Notes under the pieces: model-generated
What the model saw: the letters and a program-made list of their open reading frames with translations, nothing else
What the model was told of the DNA's origin: nothing
Databases searched by the model: none
Shown: positions 60,201 to 64,000 of the stretch, piece by piece
Position numbering within the stretch: position 1 is the first letter of the stretch
Layout of the letters: every line of letters starts with the position of its first letter
Origin: an uncultured Eubacteriales bacterium
GTDB lineage: Bacteria; Bacillota; Clostridia; Tissierellales; Peptoniphilaceae
Direction of reading: 5' to 3'
Assembly: GCA_900539725.1 (NCBI GenBank)
Contig: UQDI01000009.1
Location: 1-64,000 of the forward strand
DNA length: 64,000 bases
Position numbers and translations under genes: made by a program

Positions 60201-63200
60201 AAATTGTTGATACAGACAAAATTCCATTTAAATATAAGGTAGAATTCGACCCTGACTTCTACAAAAACTATCCAGATGCAACAGAAAACTACAAGATTGT
60301 AACTCCTGGTAAAGAAGGAGAAAATACAAAGACTTGGACCATTGTCAATTCAGAAAAAGTGGGAGATCCAAAAATTGAAATAACAGATCCAGTAGACGCA
60401 ATCATCAAAGTAGGACAAAAAGACTACTCCGGCACTGTTACAAACATTGTAACCAAAGAAATACCATACACTGTAAAAGTAGTAGAAAATCCAGAACTTG
60501 AAGCAGGCAAATCTAATGTTAAGCAAAAAGGAGTTGCAGGTTCTAAGACGTTTGAATACTCTGGTGAAATATTTAATGGAGCATTAAAAGAAGGTTCATC
60601 AATTACAGAAAAAGAACTTACTGATAAATATGTAGCTCCACAAGAAGAAATTATCGAAATTGGTACAAAAACAGCTAATAACGAAAAGACCTACGAACGC
60701 GAAGTTGGTGTTGAAGTAGAATATGTTTATGACAACACTAAAGAAAAAGGTTATCGTAATATTGAAGAGCTGGTACCAGGCAAGGTTATAACAAAAGTTG
60801 TTAATAAATATAATCCTGAAACAGGAGAAATTGAAACTACTGAAGAGATTGAAGTAATCCCAGGAAAGAGAAAGGTTACCTTTGGAACGAAAGACTTTAC
60901 TGGAGCGTATGAAGAAGTAGATAAGAACATCGTTCCTTATGAAACAGAAATCGTCTTTGATAGTAACCTTAAAGCTGGAGAAAAAGTAGTTGATCAAGCT
61001 GGAGTAAATGGAGAAACGACTACAACAACTAAGAAACATATAGAAAATGGTGAAGTTGTACGAAGCGAAGATCCAGTTACTGAAGAAACTAAAAAAGTAC
61101 AAAACCAAATCATAAGAGTAGGTACTATGACTGATGGCAAACACTCTTATACAGAAAAACTTCCATATAAGTATGAAATTGAATATGATGAAAACTTAAA
61201 GGCTGGAGAATATGTCATTGATGTTGAAGGTAAAGAAGGATCTAAAACCACTGAATGGACTATCAAAAACTCTGAAGTAGTTGAAGACTCTGCAAGTGTA
61301 ACTAAAGAGGAAGCTCCTATCGATGCAAAAATAAGAGTTGGAAATAAAGACTTTGTCGGCAATATCAGCCACGAAGTGACAGAAGAAATTCCTTATGATG
61401 TAAAAGTAATTGAAGATCCGACTATGATAGCCGGCACAAGCGAAGTAGTTACAGAAGGTAAGGCCGGATTCAAGACAACAAAATACACTCAAGGAATTAA
61501 AAATGGCGAGGCTGAGGGCAAGCTTCAATCTGAAGTAACTGCAACAGAAAATCCTACTCAACAAGTAATCAAGGTGGGTACAAAACCTGCTGATAATAAA
61601 AAAGATTATTCAAAAGACGTAAATGTTAAGGTTGAATATGAATATAATCCAAATCTTGACAAAGGTGTAGTTAAAGTTGGCGAGTTGACTAAGGGCAAGG
61701 TTGAAACAAAGATTGTCAACAAATACGACCCAGCAACAGGAAAGATAACAACTACTGAAGAAGAAATAGTTAAAGATGCAACTCAAAAGATTATTGTAGG
61801 CATTAAAGACTTTACAGGAACTTACAAGTACGAGAAAACTTGCCCAATCCCATTTGAAGTAGAAATTAAAGAAGATCCAAATCTTGCTAAAGGCGAAAAA
61901 ATTGTAGACCAAAAAGGACAAGCCGGATCTAAGACAACTTACTATGAACAAGGTATTAAGAATGGGCAACCAGATGGAGATCCAAAGCAACTAAGTGAAA
62001 AAATAAACTCTCAACCTAAAAACCATATTGTCCGTATAGGTACAAAAGTTGCAGAAGGCTCAACAGTAGAAACTGTGGAAAAAGATATTCCTTACGAAAC
62101 TAAGATTACTTATGATGAAAATCTTGATGCTGGAAGCCAAGTTGTAGATAAAGAAGGTGTAATTGGTAAGGAAAAAGTAACAGTTACAACTAATATAACT
62201 GATGGTAATGGAGAAACTTCTAAAACAACTGAAACTATTAAAGATAAAGAAGATAGGATGGTTAGAGTTGGTGTAAAACCAGTTGTTAAAGAAACTGAAC
62301 TTGGTAACAACACTGAGTACAAACACAATCCAGAACTAAAAGTTGGCGAAGAAAAAGTTATCGAAGAAGGCTCTAAGGGTTCTGTAAAATATACTACAAC
62401 CTTCAACAAGGAAACTGGTAAGCTTGAAGTAAAAGAAGAAAGAGTTGAACCAAAGAATAAAGTTGTTGAATATGGTTCTAAAACTGAAGGCGAATTCACT
62501 TATGAAAGTGAAAAAGCTTATGACATCATCATTAAAGAAAATCCAAATCTTGAAGCTGGAAAAACTAATGTAATTAAAGAAGGTAAGCAAGGTAAGATAG
62601 AAACTACTGTTAAGATAGAAAACAGCAAGGAAGTTTCTAGGGATACTAAGACAATAACTGAAAAACAAGATAAGATTATTGAAATAGGAACTAAGAATGT
62701 TTGTGAAATTCCACCAGTAGATCCAGAAAAGCCAGGTAAAGAAAATCCAGACAAACCAGGAGGAAGACCTAGCCAACCAAACAATCCAAGCAATCCTGGA
62801 AAAGATTCAGATTTAGATATTTCAGGTGGAGATAATAACAATCAAAACCAACCAGGCAAACCAGACAACGAAGATTCAAATAAACTTAATACACCTGGCA
62901 ATCCAGCTAAACCAAGTGAAGGCGGCACCGGCGAAACATCTAGTGAAGAGACAAAGGATCCAGAAGCTAAACCAGAAATAAGCGTAGAAAAAGAAGAAAA
63001 AAATCCAGAGTTTAGTGAAGAAAACAATAATTCAGTAGAAAATAATGATGAAGAAGGCCGTGACGCAGGCGACAATCACAAAAACTTGTCAAAGACAGAT
63101 AAAGTTAATAAGACAAAACAATTGCCAAAAACAGGCGACGGAATGAACAGATCATTCTATGGCTACACTATGGGCCTTATTGGTTCAGCACTATTGGCAC

Positions 63201-63244
63201 TTGGAGCTAAAAAGAAAAAGAACGATACTGTAGATGAAAAATAG
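57254..63244 (+). CDS. LPxTG-anchored surface adhesin with 13 G5-like repeats
   Basis: A 1996-residue exported protein. An N-terminal segment with a hydrophobic core (AVLGASIAGVMIAGG, ending VKAQ, residues 35-55) acts as signal peptide. It is followed by an acidic disordered part with three DANTNKVL-type repeats (about 120-160) and a 600-residue N-terminal region with Rib/YPDG-like beta modules. From about 827 to 1817 there are 13 repeats of about 75 residues, each starting with a IGTK-like strand and an (I/L)PYE-type strand, as in G5/E repeats of SasG/Aap-like adhesins. A proline/glycine-rich wall spacer, LPKTG, hydrophobic helix and lysine tail finish it. The gene overlaps a sortase gene by 11 bp. 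Confidence 0.92.
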   Translation: MKEQLESKKDMNDFKIVIPMSDETIKKIKSNAAKAVLGASIAGVMIAGGQSVKAQSVQEPAAVVQTIDAQNENDKKELSLMIDEILTSKEKKTNDTEVKAANNVEEVNDVKGVSAETLSITTDANTNKVLNEINKVDANTNKVLDEMNEVDADTENKGEGTLDDLINFDGIKALYNKDEKTQEDSNLGLSDEKPAEAQQAGEGEQTTEPNYADDEKEIKDYSGSERYKETDLQPGDTNQSFSKDDEKAEKDGLKFELKNPSATSPSKTEYGYQITIDKKTGQRTYTKVYVTDSGLIPVDPGKKPMMGQKDKLTPESPEVNYKPGEDANISASRRQRNLNYEASEDTLKHLNNKDNDFTSFGFEDNYTSDNLGTKFFGDSFTLGYKVNPWPNENDKLELLKLNGQYTDKVFVKGQDIDTGIKVDNIDENARERLVGQVYNPINGDIVPGASAYIDDKGIIHIQMPEGALIKNEENKYVVNKKSIFSNGDYKALQNLDVKFFARPRTAEEFKSIAETPDDNGETGTYTGSGAGSADINHKGTNVTIDKQGIDRYDHYNLIGDFKLNLDDTRYYDQTFKDDEGNKIDEHSSTRVFPGQDFSVEIQDPKTAAEIDGAYSRGEASGKLKDEFLEIANKQIAADLGVDYEEFITSDDYADKRWIVDGKSDNISKFTIRAPKQAKAGDFLALPVEYTYTNGSTDTYWFHFVVQETNNNRPEYLAEVGPQGNVLVNNPIIPKKEQDLKKNQPESYELIGNTFKDNKGNVWNVSIDQKTGAVTATLPTNLPEGKEINGGEKLTVPVKVKYTDKDTGEERTEEIKAQFIATKQHKTLTNETKTSEIPYETKVEYDATLPEGYFQETQAGQKGELKVTFVQDTLNGKKGIFQQDGTFKEGESKIEAVVTKEATPRIIKIGTKPASTKVEIPFDTEYEVDNNLEAGETELINDGEKGEVTITTTRNEDGTITVNKNVTKEAKNKKIKIGTKTQGEIVDTDKIPFKYKVEFDPDFYKNYPDATENYKIVTPGKEGENTKTWTIVNSEKVGDPKIEITDPVDAIIKVGQKDYSGTVTNIVTKEIPYTVKVVENPELEAGKSNVKQKGVAGSKTFEYSGEIFNGALKEGSSITEKELTDKYVAPQEEIIEIGTKTANNEKTYEREVGVEVEYVYDNTKEKGYRNIEELVPGKVITKVVNKYNPETGEIETTEEIEVIPGKRKVTFGTKDFTGAYEEVDKNIVPYETEIVFDSNLKAGEKVVDQAGVNGETTTTTKKHIENGEVVRSEDPVTEETKKVQNQIIRVGTMTDGKHSYTEKLPYKYEIEYDENLKAGEYVIDVEGKEGSKTTEWTIKNSEVVEDSASVTKEEAPIDAKIRVGNKDFVGNISHEVTEEIPYDVKVIEDPTMIAGTSEVVTEGKAGFKTTKYTQGIKNGEAEGKLQSEVTATENPTQQVIKVGTKPADNKKDYSKDVNVKVEYEYNPNLDKGVVKVGELTKGKVETKIVNKYDPATGKITTTEEEIVKDATQKIIVGIKDFTGTYKYEKTCPIPFEVEIKEDPNLAKGEKIVDQKGQAGSKTTYYEQGIKNGQPDGDPKQLSEKINSQPKNHIVRIGTKVAEGSTVETVEKDIPYETKITYDENLDAGSQVVDKEGVIGKEKVTVTTNITDGNGETSKTTETIKDKEDRMVRVGVKPVVKETELGNNTEYKHNPELKVGEEKVIEEGSKGSVKYTTTFNKETGKLEVKEERVEPKNKVVEYGSKTEGEFTYESEKAYDIIIKENPNLEAGKTNVIKEGKQGKIETTVKIENSKEVSRDTKTITEKQDKIIEIGTKNVCEIPPVDPEKPGKENPDKPGGRPSQPNNPSNPGKDSDLDISGGDNNNQNQPGKPDNEDSNKLNTPGNPAKPSEGGTGETSSEETKDPEAKPEISVEKEEKNPEFSEENNNSVENNDEEGRDAGDNHKNLSKTDKVNKTKQLPKTGDGMNRSFYGYTMGLIGSALLALGAKKKKNDTVDEK

Positions 63245-63881
63245 AAAAATATTAATAATAATCGGTGTATTATTAATAATATCCTCAGCCATATGGCTTG
63301 GTGCTATAAAGATAAGAGAGAATCGCATGAGACAAGAGGCGCTTGAACTAGAAAAAGAATTTCAAAACAAAGCCCTTGATAAGGATGTGGAAGAGCCACT
63401 AGCTAGCTCGGATGAGCCTGAATCTAATGGCACAGATGAAAGCATTGAAAGAGATGAGATAACTACAGGCAATGCCATAGGCGTAATTAGGATTGATAAA
63501 ATCGCTGTTCTAGCACAAATCTTTGACAATGACAGACAAGATACGCTACTAAAAGGCGTTGGGGTGATTGAAACGACTGACCTTCCATCGTCACAGCTAG
63601 ACACATGCTCAGCCATTGCTGGACACAGAGGTGGAGTTAATGAGGAACTGTCGTTTCTTCATATTGACAAGCTAGAAATTGGTGATGAAGTGAAAGTTAC
63701 TACAAAGACAGAAGTTCTTGTCTATAAAGTTACTGGTTCAGAAGTCATCGAGCCAGACGATTGGAGTAAATTTACAAGAGATGAGGACAAATCAAGGCTT
63801 ATACTCATGGCTTGCCACCCATATCCAAAGAACGACAAGAGGATATTAATTTATACAGAATTAGAAAAATCAGACAAATAA
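63234..63881 (+). CDS. Sortase (class C/A-like)
   Basis: A 215-residue membrane-anchored transpeptidase. One N-terminal transmembrane segment (residues 4-24), an acidic linker (about 35-78), then the sortase barrel. The catalytic triad is H131 (AIAGHRGG), C194 (LILMACHPYPKN) and R203 (DKRILIY). The C-X-P-Y-X-X-N-X-X-R spacing resembles class C, but there is no C-terminal membrane helix, so class is uncertain. Its start lies inside the adhesin gene (11-bp overlap), suggesting a dedicated sortase for that LPKTG protein. Confidence 0.9.
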   Translation: MKNRKILIIIGVLLIISSAIWLGAIKIRENRMRQEALELEKEFQNKALDKDVEEPLASSDEPESNGTDESIERDEITTGNAIGVIRIDKIAVLAQIFDNDRQDTLLKGVGVIETTDLPSSQLDTCSAIAGHRGGVNEELSFLHIDKLEIGDEVKVTTKTEVLVYKVTGSEVIEPDDWSKFTRDEDKSRLILMACHPYPKNDKRILIYTELEKSDK

Positions 63882-63885
63882 GAAA

Positions 63886-63914
63886 AGTGACTATATCATT
63901 TAGGTATAGTCACT
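63886..63914 (+). other. Stem-loop after the sortase gene
   Basis: Perfect 10-bp stem AGTGACTATA (63886-63895) and TATAGTCACT (63905-63914) without a T-run. It may stabilise the 3' end or act with the terminator that follows. Confidence 0.6.
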
Positions 63915-63926
63915 CAGACTGTTGAC

Positions 63927-63966
63927 AAAGTAGGCATATTTTTTAAAAATTATGCCTACTTTTTTT
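63927..63966 (+). terminator. Terminator of the adhesin-sortase operon
   Basis: Perfect 12-bp stem AAAGTAGGCATA (63927-63938) and TATGCCTACTTT (63951-63962), with further T residues. Confidence 0.85.
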
Positions 63967-64000
63967 GCTTAAAACCTCTTAAAATACACATTTGTTGGGT

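Noticed and set aside
59491..62776. Many long reverse-strand frames inside the adhesin gene
   Set aside because: They mirror the repetitive codon pattern of the G5 repeats, have no ribosome-binding sites and encode low-complexity F/S-rich strings.

Overview
The window is AT-rich DNA from a low-GC, Gram-positive, strictly anaerobic bacterium. The family assortment (pyruvate:ferredoxin oxidoreductase, rubrerythrin, corrinoid methyltransferases, a double-cubane reductase, S-layer SLH proteins and an LPxTG/G5 adhesin with its own sortase) fits Tissierellia/Peptoniphilaceae (Anaerococcus, Peptoniphilus, Fenollaria and relatives). That placement is inferred from gene content only. Promoters are unusually easy to read: many genes have a TTGNNN-17-TATAAT promoter, often with an extended TG, and most transcription units end in a clear hairpin plus T-run.

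Layout. 1-95: 3' tail of a structured RNA cut by the window edge. 255-3393: MATE exporter, rubrerythrin, YitT-type membrane protein. 3551-6911: two small membrane proteins, a CapA-like metallophosphatase and a UroD-family (MtaA/CmuA-like) methyltransferase. 7079-13821: a tight corrinoid operon holding a truncated, degenerate UroD paralogue, a full-length UroD methyltransferase, a RACo-type [2Fe-2S]/ASKHA activator, a corrinoid protein, an NhaC-type antiporter and a double-cubane-cluster reductase. This is the best candidate in the window for an uncharacterised metabolic system. A 6S RNA gene, recognised by folding and by its promoter, lies on the minus strand at 13926-14106. 14147-20651: RluA-type pseudouridine synthase, NAD kinase, PHP phosphatase and a heterodimeric ABC exporter whose promoter carries a 28-bp palindrome. 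20781-23397: three small YtxH/LEA-like helical proteins, a YdjY-type lipoprotein and a membrane partner. 23425-28826: metallophosphoesterase, nitroreductase, and copA-fda-copZ-M42 peptidase.

28942-34428 is an amino-sugar/PTS region: a GlcNAc-type IICB is divergent from nagA-ptsI-ptsH, followed by a formate/nitrite-type channel whose promoter is buried in the preceding terminator hairpin. 34539-44024 holds two SLH proteins, a DUF1846 protein, DegV, an M24 peptidase and uvrC. The last 53 bp of uvrC with its terminator are repeated at 46607-46658, and the 2.6 kb between the copies (ATC-hydrolase-like, alpha/beta hydrolase and ICMT-like genes) looks like an insertion at the uvrC 3' end. Beyond it are an unknown acidic protein and a NERD-nuclease-domain protein.

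49283-49697 is a hairpin-rich intergenic region ending in a perfect palindrome (CRP/FNR type) and a strong promoter for nifJ. The remainder holds a GNAT acetyltransferase broken by one missing base, an unknown protein, greA-lysS (LysS carries a C-terminal EMAP/Trbp111-like tRNA-binding domain), and a 1996-residue cell-wall adhesin with 13 G5-like repeats that overlaps a sortase gene.

Together the genes suggest a fermentative anaerobe that makes acetyl-CoA with PFOR, takes up amino sugars by PTS, probably demethylates an unknown methylated compound through a corrinoid protein, and displays S-layer and sortase-anchored proteins. No tRNA, rRNA, insertion sequence, CRISPR array or prophage was found.
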